From the NCBI RefSeq assembly GCF_001269885.1, contig NZ_LHVH01000017.1:744001-808000 (forward strand): DNA of 64,000 nucleotides. The letters run 5' to 3'. The DNA is from Pseudomonas kilonensis (GTDB taxonomy: Bacteria > Pseudomonadota > Gammaproteobacteria > Pseudomonadales > Pseudomonadaceae). Each line of letters starts with the position of its first letter. The stretch's first letter is position 1. The notes under the pieces are model-generated. The model ran no database searches, had not been told where the DNA came from, and was given only the letters and a program-made list of their open reading frames with translations. A program made the translations under genes and the position numbers. Of this stretch, positions 29,051 to 36,654 are shown in pieces.

Positions 29051-29335
29051 TCACCAGTTGGTGCGGGGGCGTTGTCGAGTGTGAAATACGCCGAGGATTT
29101 GGAGGCGATCACCGTGTACGCGATACGGAATCAGGTAAGACCAGTTTGGGACTGCCCATTCCCGCGTCTGTTTGACTCGTCCTTCTCGACCCATCGCGGG
29201 AAACTGAGCCAATTTTTCTACGCTGGCGAAGATCGCTTCGGAGAAGTCGTCAGCAGCCTTGGGGTTTTCAAGTGCAATATAGTTGGCTTCGTCCTCCAGG
29301 TTTTTGAGTGCTTTTTCCAGCCACTCAACCTGCAT
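29051..29335 (-). CDS. RelE/ParE family toxin
   Basis: A 94-residue toxin from the ATG at 29335 (MQVEWLEKALKNLEDEANYIA). The fold pattern is typical: two N-terminal helices, REGRVKQTREWAVPNWSYLIPYRV and a C-terminal VFHTRQR. It overlaps the antitoxin gene by 11 bases. The ParE-like end suggests gyrase as a possible target, but RelE-like mRNA cleavage cannot be excluded. Confidence 0.88.
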   Translation of the reverse strand: MQVEWLEKALKNLEDEANYIALENPKAADDFSEAIFASVEKLAQFPAMGREGRVKQTREWAVPNWSYLIPYRVHGDRLQILGVFHTRQRPRTNW

Positions 29336-29567
29336 TCTGACTCCAGCGCCGAGCGCGCATCGCTGCGACTTGCTCATCGGTAGCAAATTTGCCTTGGTCA
29401 GCTTCCTTTATGGCAAGTTCGATCTGTGTGGTCAGAGCTTTTTCGTGTTCGATGTAGTCGCGAAGAACGTCCATCGCCAGGTAGCTCGCACTTTGGCCGT
29501 TGGTCTTGGCCAGATCGGCGAGGGAGTTCGATAGGTCTTCGGGCAGATTCAGGGATATGCCGGACAT
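29325..29567 (-). CDS. ribbon-helix-helix antitoxin (ParD/RelB-like)
   Basis: An 80-residue protein with an N-terminal RHH DNA-binding segment (ISLNLPEDLSNSLADLAKTNGQSASYLAM) and a charged C-terminal tail that should bind the toxin (QIELAIKEADQGKFATDEQV). Antitoxin first, toxin second, overlapping by 11 bases. Confidence 0.88.
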   Translation of the reverse strand: MSGISLNLPEDLSNSLADLAKTNGQSASYLAMDVLRDYIEHEKALTTQIELAIKEADQGKFATDEQVAAMRARRWSQNAG

Positions 29568-29701
29568 GGCAGCCTCGATGGTGGACGTTTTCGGGCATCT
29601 TACACCGTTGACCGAGCGCTTGAATCAGCAGGCCGTCGCAAGGTGTGTCTCGACGTGAATTGTTCCCCCCTGCGCAGATCTGAAAAGTCTCACCGACGCC
29701 G

Positions 29702-29805
29702 CCGTCGAGAGTACATTTCTGCGGGCGAATCTGGTTTGGGCTAGGCCTGTGCAGTGACTACAAATTGCTCGGCTCTTACTCTTATTGCCTTCTTGATAGA
29801 AAATT
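29702..29805 (-). pseudogene. fragment of a zinc-ribbon protein gene, paralogue of the gene at 37304-37561
   Basis: Read leftward from about 29805 the translation gives YQEGNKSKSRAICSHC and then, with a one-base shift near 29705, further residues like the intact gene at 37304-37561 (FYQESDKNRAICSHC). Start and C-terminus are missing. It abuts the spanin remnant, marking a recombination junction. Confidence 0.6.
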
Positions 29806-29829
29806 TAATGAATCTGTCCCATTTCTTTC

Positions 29830-30100
29830 GCTAACCAATGCCCAACGTGATCAAGATCGCCTGCGTGATCGCCTCACTACTGCTGACGTCCGGCTGTCAG
29901 TTCTACTCGATGCCGCCGATACCGCCAACGGCTGTGCCGTGCAAGCCACCACTAGCGCCGGCGGCGTGGTTCATGGACCCACACGCGCCCAACTTGACCC
30001 AGCGCATGCTCAACGAATTATCGGCATCACCGATGCCGGCGACCGGCGGCTGATAGCCCTGGCCGCCTGCCAGGTCTATGTCAGGGAGGTCTTCCGGTAG
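29830..30100 (+). pseudogene. phage i-spanin Rz, N-terminally truncated
   Basis: The frame ending at 30100 reads QRDQDRLRDRLTTADVRLSVLL ... (first half) and ends DRRLIALAACQVYVREVF, the pattern of the C-terminal part of Rz spanins of lambda-like phages. The N-terminal membrane anchor and most of the coiled coil are absent; the frame continues left into unrelated sequence. A remnant of a lysis cassette. Confidence 0.65.
29838..30053 (+). CDS. phage o-spanin Rz1-like lipoprotein, embedded in Rz
   Basis: A 71-residue frame in +1 relative to Rz, the classical nested arrangement. It has a lipoprotein signal with lipobox TSGC and a proline-rich mature part (MPPIPPTAVPCKPPLAP). It looks complete, but without a full Rz partner it cannot span the envelope. 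No ribosome binding site is evident, so expression is doubtful. Confidence 0.6.
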   Translation: MPNVIKIACVIASLLLTSGCQFYSMPPIPPTAVPCKPPLAPAAWFMDPHAPNLTQRMLNELSASPMPATGG

Positions 30101-30150
30101 CGAGACAGGGATGGATAGCTGCGAAAGGCCAGCTATCCACTGGTGCGCTA

Positions 30151-30486
30151 CTACACGGCCGGGGTGATTTTTCGGCCAGATAGTGTGATTTGGATATGCG
30201 GGGCTCCGACGACGGAGCCAGTCAGCGAAATAGACCCTCTCTCGTAGTTGATTTCTCCAGTGGCGTCTAGGTCGTAGTTGTCCAGCCCCGAGACGCTCGT
30301 ATTCCCAGGTCTCCACATCGAAACCCGGAACTGGCTTGTGAACTGCCCCGATGTGGTAGGCACGGTACCTTGATAAAGGTAGTTGGCATCGCCCCCATTG
30401 ACGGAGCCATCCTTGACTACAACAAGGCCGCTACCGTGATCGGGACGGTTTGAGCTGAAATCCACTTCAAATATTCCGTTTGACAT
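30151..30486 (-). CDS. GrlR-like regulatory protein
   Basis: A 111-residue protein from the ATG at 30486 (MSNGIFEVDFSSNRPDHGSG). GIFEVDFSSN, GSGLVVVKDGSVNGGDANYLYQG and the Trp-Asn/Arg-Pro-Gly segment SMWRPGNTSVSGLDNYDL follow the GrlR family, a lipocalin-like beta barrel first known as a negative regulator of type III secretion in E. coli. No secretion or GrlA-like gene is near, so the role here is unknown. Confidence 0.72.
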   Translation of the reverse strand: MSNGIFEVDFSSNRPDHGSGLVVVKDGSVNGGDANYLYQGTVPTTSGQFTSQFRVSMWRPGNTSVSGLDNYDLDATGEINYERGSISLTGSVVGAPHIQITLSGRKITPAV

Positions 30487-30719
30487 TCTTTCTGCTCTTG
30501 GTTGATGGCCATCTGATGCTAGGCCACCTTTCAGAATTATCAAGAAAGATGCTGGACGCTAGTTTTTAGAAAAAGAGCGGCTGGCAATGGATGCCCCAAC
30601 ATCCATGCCACCACTGTTCCTGCAGATGTCCCTGCAAGTCCAGCCAAGGCTCCTGCTCCGTGCACAAAGCGCGGCGAGCCTAGCGCCTGTTTATCCATAC
30701 AGTAAAGATCTTGCTTTCA

Positions 30720-31499
30720 ATGAGTTCACCCATCATCCCTTGGATGGGCGGCAAGCGCCGCCTAGCCGACCGCCTCATTCCGCTTTTTCCGCCTCACGAA
30801 TGTTATGTCGAAGTCTTTGCCGGCGGTGCCGCGCTTTACTTCATGCGACCCCAGGCCGCCCCGGTTGAAGTCCTGAACGACATCAACGGCGACCTGGTTG
30901 TGCAGAACCACCTGGAAGAATTCGTGCGCCAGTTCAAATGGGCGCTCAGCTCTCGCCAGGTATTCGAGTGGCAGAAAATGACCCGTCCTGAAACCCTCGC
31001 CGACATCCAGCGCGCCGCCCGGTTCTTCTACCTGCAGCACCATGCCTTTGCCGGCAAGGTCACCGGGCAGACGTTCGGCACCGCGACCACTGGCCCGGCC
31101 ATCAACCTGCTGCGGATCGAGGAGAACCTCTCGGCCGCATGGCAGCGACTGTCCGGTACCTACGTCGAAAACCTCCCCTGGCTTGATTGTGCTGAGCGCT
31201 ACGACCGCGCTCACACGTTCCACTACATGGACCCGCCGTACTGGCAGACCGCTGGATATGGCGTGGATTTCCCGTTCGAGAATTACGAGCGGATGGCTGA
31301 CTTCATGCGCCGCTGCAAGGGCAAGGTGATGGTCAGCATCAACGACCACCCGGACATCCGCCGCGTGTTCGAAGGCTTCCATTTTGAAACCCTGGACATT
31401 CGCTACAGCAACACCAACCAGCGACAAGGAAAGGCCGAGATCAGTGGTGAGCTTGTGATCATGAATTGGGATTCTAAGGATCTTGGAGGATTGTTCTAA
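30720..31499 (+). CDS. phage-type DNA adenine methyltransferase (D12 class)
   Basis: A 259-residue N6-adenine methyltransferase. Motif I region PIIPWMGGKRRLADRL, FAGGAALYF, VLNDINGDL and catalytic motif IV DPPY (HYMDPPYWQTAGYG) are intact. It is similar to Dam-like enzymes of Pseudomonas phages and prophages, probably orphan since no restriction gene is adjacent. The ATG at 30720 was chosen; the ribosome binding site is weak. Confidence 0.88.
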   Translation: MSSPIIPWMGGKRRLADRLIPLFPPHECYVEVFAGGAALYFMRPQAAPVEVLNDINGDLVVQNHLEEFVRQFKWALSSRQVFEWQKMTRPETLADIQRAARFFYLQHHAFAGKVTGQTFGTATTGPAINLLRIEENLSAAWQRLSGTYVENLPWLDCAERYDRAHTFHYMDPPYWQTAGYGVDFPFENYERMADFMRRCKGKVMVSINDHPDIRRVFEGFHFETLDIRYSNTNQRQGKAEISGELVIMNWDSKDLGGLF

Positions 31500-31596
31500 A
31501 TTAAACTAAGTAAATTAGGCCTGTGTACGATCTTGCAGGCCTATACAAATCACTACATTTCTATGGCACTGTTGTTCTTTGCACCTGGATTTTTAA

Positions 31597-32295
31597 TCAG
31601 TCGTCGATCAGTGGTCGCTGTACAGGACGGTTGGAGTGCGGTTGCTTGTAGGAGTCTCGTTCGATCACAGAAATGAAGTGTTGCTGAGAAGTCAGCGCGT
31701 CGTCTAAGGCATCCAGTTTTAGTAGTGAAACGAGCAGAGCGCATGTTCGTGCTTGGCAATTTATAGACCGTTCTGGATTGAATTCAATATCTGAAAAACC
31801 TTCGTATCTATATAATATTCGTAAAAACTCTTTGTGCGGACTAAGTGCAGTCAGGTACAGCCAATCGTAAAATGCCGTTTTAGGCTCTAATGGCCATCGC
31901 TGCCCCATAAAGTCGAAACCGATTAAATGCCCTGAAGTTTTCAGTCGTTCATCTTTCTTTGCGGACCTGCTATCAACTCCGTAGAGGTCTGTGTAAGGGC
32001 CACCACCCGAAAAAACTTTACTTCCTTGAAAAGCCGACTCTATTGTCATTTCTCCTTGAGCAGTTTTTATCTTAAGGTTAAATGCGCTTAATCGTTGGCC
32101 TATTTTTTCTTCGGACTTGGTTGATACTTCGAGTACAGGGTATATACCTTCAAGTCTCGCAATTTCGTGGAGAGCTAAAATATTTTTTTTCTTTTGAGTA
32201 GCTGAGAATCCGGAACTCCAATGGAATTCGAATGATCGCTCGCTTACTAGGTGATCAGCCTCCGCTAATGCTAAAAATATTGGGCGGCTAGCCAT
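31597..32295 (-). CDS. darG: DarT1-associated NADAR antitoxin
   Basis: A 232-residue protein matching the NADAR antitoxin family paired with DarT1. Recognisable blocks are MASRPIFLALAEAD, FEFHWSSGFSATQKKKNILA, SAFNLKIKTAQGEMTIESAF, QGSKVFSGGGPYTDLYGVDS, LEPKTAFYDWLYLTAL and SINCQARTCALLVSLL. NADAR domains hydrolyse ADP-ribosyl groups, so it should reverse the modification made by the upstream toxin. Its ATG is one base after the toxin stop. AT-rich relative to the chromosome. Confidence 0.88.
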   Translation of the reverse strand: MASRPIFLALAEADHLVSERSFEFHWSSGFSATQKKKNILALHEIARLEGIYPVLEVSTKSEEKIGQRLSAFNLKIKTAQGEMTIESAFQGSKVFSGGGPYTDLYGVDSRSAKKDERLKTSGHLIGFDFMGQRWPLEPKTAFYDWLYLTALSPHKEFLRILYRYEGFSDIEFNPERSINCQARTCALLVSLLKLDALDDALTSQQHFISVIERDSYKQPHSNRPVQRPLIDD

Positions 32296-32296
32296 A

Positions 32297-32803
32297 TCAT
32301 AAACCTTTTATTTTATCTAAACCAATCATGATGGGAACTAATACTTCACTTTTTGCAGCTGCATTCTTTCTTTCTTTATTGCCTTGAATGCCGAAGTCCA
32401 TGTATTTGAAGAGGGCTTCAAAGTCAATTGTTGCAATAGCGGTCTTATTATCAAGCATTGGTACGTCGGCTTTGTTTGCTACATCATTTGTATATCTTGT
32501 ATCCGCGCCGATGACTGATAAGTCTATCTGAAGCCATACAGGATCAGTAATTCTTTTGTCTCTCGTTGCTATATATAGCATAGGGTTATCTTTGTTGAAG
32601 GAGAGGTGGATGTAATTGTCAACGCCTACATGTTTGTCAGCGTCATGACTCCATGTATTGCCTCCTGGAACAGTCGGGGCGATACCTCTACGTTCAAGCT
32701 CCTTCCAAGAAAGTAGTCCATGATTCTTAATCGACTCAATATTTTTCTTGTCGGTAAAGTGCCATAGGCATCCCACATTATATTTCTTAAGTGCATCCCG
32801 CAT
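32297..32803 (-). CDS. darT: DarT family ssDNA ADP-ribosyltransferase toxin
   Basis: A 168-residue toxin of the DarT (DUF4433) family, which uses NAD+ to ADP-ribosylate bases in single-stranded DNA. Visible family features are LWHFTDKKNIESIKNHGLLS (NAD-binding His), WSHDADKHVGVDNYIHLSFN, and the C-terminal catalytic Glu in KSEVLVPIMI. Shorter than many DarT proteins, but all key elements are present. First gene of the pair. The low GC content suggests recent transfer. Confidence 0.88.
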   Translation of the reverse strand: MRDALKKYNVGCLWHFTDKKNIESIKNHGLLSWKELERRGIAPTVPGGNTWSHDADKHVGVDNYIHLSFNKDNPMLYIATRDKRITDPVWLQIDLSVIGADTRYTNDVANKADVPMLDNKTAIATIDFEALFKYMDFGIQGNKERKNAAAKSEVLVPIMIGLDKIKGL

Positions 32804-33099
32804 AAATTAATAGTCCTTTAGATTGCTGTTGCTATACAACAATCGAACGTATCGACAGGTCTGAGCCGTGTCAAGAAGGCAGGGCAAAAAATGTTCGAGC
32901 TTCGATTACAGCGAGAGGGCCGCCGCGTGGTCAATTGGCTCAGCTAGGCAGCTGCGTGCTACGTATCTTATCTTTCGGGCATCTCAGCGCTGTAAGAAGA
33001 TCGTGAATTCCGCTGTACTGCTAGAGGCGGCCGCACATCGCCTGCCCGCCTATCTGATACTTCCTACAAAAATTGACCGCAAGGCTTTCAGAAAGTTAG
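32804..33099. other. intergenic region between darT and umuD
   Basis: About 300 bases between divergent genes. It should hold the darT promoter; the open frame at 32868-33137 on the + strand has no family resemblance and overlaps the SOS box, so I do not call it a gene. Confidence 0.4.
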
Positions 33100-33115
33100 C
33101 TGTATATCTGTACAG
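33100..33115 (+). promoter_or_regulatory. LexA (SOS) box upstream of umuD
   Basis: CTGTATATCTGTACAG is a perfect CTGT-N8-ACAG LexA site, 18 bases upstream of the umuD ATG and close to GGAGG. Confidence 0.85.
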
Positions 33116-33133
33116 TATTGGAGGTCGTGCGTC

Positions 33134-33559
33134 ATGAGTTACTCAATTCTAGGTCCCATCAGTGAAGGCGGCTCGAAGGTGCCACTGTGTCTTTTCCGCG
33201 TCCCGGCCGGCTTTCCTTCGCTGGCAGCGGATCACATCGAAGCGCAGATATCGTTGGATGAGGTGCTGAACATTCGTGCGCCACACGTCTACCTGGTGTC
33301 GCTCACCGGTGAAAGCATGCAGGGCGCCGGAATCTATGAGGGAGACTTGGCCATTGTCGACTGATCCATCGAGCCAGCCCACGGCCATATAGTCATTGCG
33401 CTGTTGAACAATGAACCCGTCTGCAAGCGCCTGTGCCTACGCGGTAGGGAGGTCATCCTGATGTCGGAAAACCCCCAGTATCCGCCACGGTACCTCCTTG
33501 AAGGTGACGAGCTGGCGATCTGGGGTGTGATCATCAGCAGCGTGCGCAGCCATGTCTAA
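33134..33559 (+). pseudogene. umuD: umuD with in-frame stop codon
   Basis: The frame encodes a 141-codon UmuD/RulA-like protein with the self-cleavage site (VPAGFPS) and nucleophile Ser (LTGESMQGAG), but a TGA at 33362-33364 interrupts it after LAIVD where relatives have Arg (CGA to TGA). The rest, with the catalytic Lys (VCKRL), follows in the same frame to 33559. The truncated product could not cleave itself. It overlaps umuC by 8 bases. Confidence 0.85.
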
Positions 33560-34163
33560 GGCGTTGCCGGTATTCGGTCTGATCGATTGCAACAGCTTCT
33601 ACGCCAGCTGCGAACGCGTGTTCCGTCCAGACCTGGCTAAAGTGCCTATCGTGGTTCTGTCGAATAATGACGGCTGCGTCATCTCCTGCAGCTACGACGC
33701 CAAGCCGTGCGTGAAAATGGGCGAGCCGTATTTCCAGATCAAACTCAAGCTCAAGCAACACGGCATCGTCCCGTTCTCCTCGAACTACGCGCTGTACGGC
33801 GACATGAGCGAGCGAGTCATGACCCTGATCGAGTCAATGGTGCCGGCTGTCGAGGTCTACAGCATCGACGAAGCCTTCGTCGACCTCACCGGCATCAGTG
33901 ACTTGGACAGCCTCGGTCGCCGGATCCGCAGCCAGGTGCTGCGCTGTCAAATACAGCAAAGCAGAGGTGATGCTCATCAATCTTTGCCAGCCTGGTGAGT
34001 ATACTAGGGACCTGTTCGCCAGCCCCCAACCGGTAGATGCGTCAAATCTTATGACGATGCTGGATATGATCAACGAAAAGTGGGGAAGAGGAACTTTACG
34101 TTCGGCGAGTGTCCCTCAAACTCCCGTATGGCAATGCAGCGAAATATGCTTAGTCAAAGCTAA
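33552..34163 (+). pseudogene. umuC: umuC with internal deletion and frameshift
   Basis: The first 130 codons are a normal Y-family polymerase start (FGLIDCNSFYASCERVFRP, catalytic SIDEAFVDLTG). Near 33946 the sequence jumps, out of frame, to the C-terminal UmuC part (KYSKAEVMLINLCQPGEYTRDLF ... in frame 1), losing roughly 200 codons including the GIPVGVGIA thumb region. A further one-base loss near 34130 disturbs the end (VW then AMQRNMLSQS). The product would be an inactive 148-residue protein. Confidence 0.85.
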
Positions 34164-34238
34164 CCACGAAAATTAAGGAATTATGGAAAGTGAGTTGCTG
34201 TTGAGAAGATTTATAGTTCACCGTGTTTCTGAAAATGG

Positions 34239-35234
34239 TTATTTATCACGATGGGCATCTATCATGTTTTGGATGTGAGCGTCTAACTGGGACTCAGCTT
34301 CGCTGATGTGCGTACGGATTTCGTCTGTTTGCTTCATGAAATCACAATATTTTTTTAGTGCTGCGTCTGAGTCTTTTTCTCTGGCAAGGGAGTCGAGCCG
34401 GTTCATCCAGCTAGGAAGCGGGTCTGATTTGACTGGCCATGGGTAGCTGGAGGCAATTTGCTCAATGTAGTTTCCAGTGTTGTTAATTGTTATGTTGTTG
34501 TCTTCGGCATATTTTTTGCCCGCTTTACTATTAATAAAGGGCCAAACTTGGCAGTCGATTATTATAGATGCACGGCCCTTAGGAGAGCCGAACTCGTTTT
34601 CTTCTAAGAAGTTAAGCGAGCTGTCTGTGCGCTCAATTGTTTCTCTCATGTCAAAATGAAGGTCTGATATCATCGTGTCATTCATAGTTTCAGCAACCTC
34701 GCTTAACCGTTTCCATGCGGAGTCGAAGGTGGGGCGGGACATAAAGAAGTCAATTTTTCCAATATATTTGGCTGCGCGATGAGATATTTTGTCACCGCTA
34801 CCTGATGACCATATCAAGGGTGAGAAACTGGAAAGGACCGTGCATGCACTCTTAAAGTAAAATAGTGCAAGTGAGTGAAGTATTCCATCGTGACGAAGTC
34901 CGCGATGATATGCGGTGTTTCTGAAAGTATGTAAATACTGGATGCTATCGCATGTGGCCGGTGGTATGAGTTTTTTTATTCTTGCGAGCTTTATTTTTGA
35001 ATCAAAATTTTGTCCGAGGGCGGCAGCTACAAGCTTCGGGTCAGTACTTGGGTTAGAAAAACGTTTCCACATGTCATTTTCATAAAATCGGTCTTGTGCA
35101 TACTTGTGGAGTGTGAGTTCAACAACATTGTCGATAAGCATGAGCGCGAAACGGTCGAAGTTTCGATCATGCATTGCAAGCTGGTCAAGCGCCAAATCCA
35201 TCTGATCAATTTGGTCTGCGAAAAATTGCAGCAT
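34239..35234 (-). CDS. hypothetical protein with HEPN-like RNxxxH motif
   Basis: A 331-residue, mostly helical, soluble protein I do not recognise. In the N-terminal third, YLHTFRNTAYHRGLRHDG contains R-N-T-A-Y-H, the R-x4-H signature of HEPN ribonucleases, preceded by a helix (NVVELTLHKYAQDRFYEN) as in such domains. The C-terminal third is charged and coiled. It is AT-rich, as is the upstream gene 35308-36057 on the same strand, 73 bases away, so they may form a unit. A toxin or abortive-infection role is only inferred. Confidence 0.6.
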   Translation of the reverse strand: MLQFFADQIDQMDLALDQLAMHDRNFDRFALMLIDNVVELTLHKYAQDRFYENDMWKRFSNPSTDPKLVAAALGQNFDSKIKLARIKKLIPPATCDSIQYLHTFRNTAYHRGLRHDGILHSLALFYFKSACTVLSSFSPLIWSSGSGDKISHRAAKYIGKIDFFMSRPTFDSAWKRLSEVAETMNDTMISDLHFDMRETIERTDSSLNFLEENEFGSPKGRASIIIDCQVWPFINSKAGKKYAEDNNITINNTGNYIEQIASSYPWPVKSDPLPSWMNRLDSLAREKDSDAALKKYCDFMKQTDEIRTHISEAESQLDAHIQNMIDAHRDK

Positions 35235-35307
35235 TGAATTAGTCCATCTCGATAGCTGATAAAATTGTTTGTGTCATGCTTGAAAATAAGTAAATGGGGG
35301 CTAATGG

Positions 35308-36057
35308 CTATTGATGTCGTTCATTTTCAGTTGGCGAGATAACGCTAAAATTTGTGAATAGTTCATTGTACTTGCAGTGTTTTAGAAAGTCGATGACCCC
35401 GCTAATGTTCTTCATTTGTTCCTTTGGGATCATGTTGTATTGGAAGTCCCATTCATTGGTAATGAAGCCTCCATCCTCTACGAAGGCAGTCTTAAGTTTT
35501 CCCTCGAAGTGATAGATGATTGCGTATAAAACATTGTCGTTATACACGAATCCATTAAATTTTCTAGTGCTGGTTATAGCTGTGGAGTAGTGTGAAAACT
35601 CTTTGAATGATTCTATCGAGTGTGGATTGGTAATTTTGCATTTTATCGGGCGGCCGATGCTGAATACATAAAGTTCTATTTTTTGCGGCGGCATGAAATT
35701 TGGTTCGTATTCGTCCTTGCCTATGTAGTAATTCGAAACTGGTGAGGTGTCGATGCTTAAGCTCTCAAGGCCCTTAAGTATTATTGGTGGGTTGAATTCC
35801 TCTACTTTGATTACAATGTGTCGATCAATTGTTGCATAAATAGAGAATATGGGAACAGGCTTGTCTTTAAGGTTGCTTAGCACGATGTTTCCAATTCTCG
35901 ATGCTGATGTTCTACTGTGGTATGTGGAAAAAGATGCGAGTATCTTATTGTTTATTTTTTTCCATGCTAAATATCCGGAAAGAGGAAGAAGTATTAAGCC
36001 GGGAGCGACTTTCAAAAATTCTTTCACTGATTCAAAGAATTCCGGTTGAATATTCAT
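35308..36057 (-). CDS. hypothetical membrane-anchored protein
   Basis: A 249-residue protein with one N-terminal membrane segment (about residues 15-32, VAPGLILLPLSGYLAW) and a cytoplasmic beta-rich domain (PVPIFSIYATIDRHIVIKVEE, PPIILKGLESLSID). I cannot name the family. The ATG at 36057 was taken; a TTG two codons earlier is the other option. AT-rich and on the same strand as the HEPN-like gene downstream, from which it is separated by 73 bases. Confidence 0.55.
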   Translation of the reverse strand: MNIQPEFFESVKEFLKVAPGLILLPLSGYLAWKKINNKILASFSTYHSRTSASRIGNIVLSNLKDKPVPIFSIYATIDRHIVIKVEEFNPPIILKGLESLSIDTSPVSNYYIGKDEYEPNFMPPQKIELYVFSIGRPIKCKITNPHSIESFKEFSHYSTAITSTRKFNGFVYNDNVLYAIIYHFEGKLKTAFVEDGGFITNEWDFQYNMIPKEQMKNISGVIDFLKHCKYNELFTNFSVISPTENERHQ

Positions 36058-36123
36058 GTGCAAAGAACCTGTTCTTGTTTGAAGAAGTCATCGATACGAT
36101 GACATTTATATGGCAAGAAAGCG

Positions 36124-36303
36124 TTATTGTCTTTGAATGTCGGCCTCTAAAGCCGAACTCGACATATGCTCCAGCACAATCGGCGTGTGCTGGAGTGACT
36201 GATTGCAAGTAGCTAGGAGTCCTTGATCACGTTGGAAAATCACCCACTGGCCTTCAGTTGTTTCTCTGCGTGCAGGGTTTCTTAATTTGACAGCCTTTTG
36301 CAT
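36124..36303 (-). CDS. small hypothetical protein (59 residues)
   Basis: An open frame starting MQKAVKLRNPARRETTEGQW, preceded by GGAGG at 5-base spacing (revcomp of 36309-36313), the best ribosome binding site in the island. It ends at 36124. Basic N-terminus, no signal or membrane segment, no family recognised. It lies 66 bases upstream of the membrane protein gene on the same strand and could lead that operon. Confidence 0.5.
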   Translation of the reverse strand: MQKAVKLRNPARRETTEGQWVIFQRDQGLLATCNQSLQHTPIVLEHMSSSALEADIQRQ

Positions 36304-36654
36304 ACAAACCTCCAGTGTTCGTCGGCTCTGATTCGGAGTCTGAGACTACCACCTTGTCTGGACCGTTAGCATCAGAGAACGGCGGTTCGATGCGTCAGAA
36401 AGTGGTGCAGTACGTTAGGGCATTTTTAGGGCATGACGGGGGCCGCCGTATGCCGTAACTGGCCGTGAGCAACGGTTGGTTTGCCTTGTTTCATAGGCCT
36501 GTAGCGGACTGCATCGCGATAGGTAGGGGTTCGAATCCCTATGCATTTCGAAATTCAGCTAATATGTTTTTTCCGAAGCGTTAATGAACAGAAACAATTT
36601 TTTTGTCAGATTGTGAGATAAATAAATATCTATTCATTCTAATGTAGAATCTTT
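36304..36654. other. intergenic stretch with T-arm-like palindrome
   Basis: About 350 bases without a supported gene. At 36525-36542 is a palindrome TAGGGGTTCGAATCCCTA that resembles a tRNA T-arm, but no acceptor or anticodon stem is found, so it is at most a tRNA fragment. Confidence 0.35.

Noticed and set aside
32868..33137. 89-codon open frame upstream of umuD
   Set aside because: It covers the LexA box and promoter; no resemblance to a protein family.
36480..36560. Complete tRNA gene
   Set aside because: Only a T-arm-like stretch is present; no acceptor stem, D-arm or anticodon arm can be folded.
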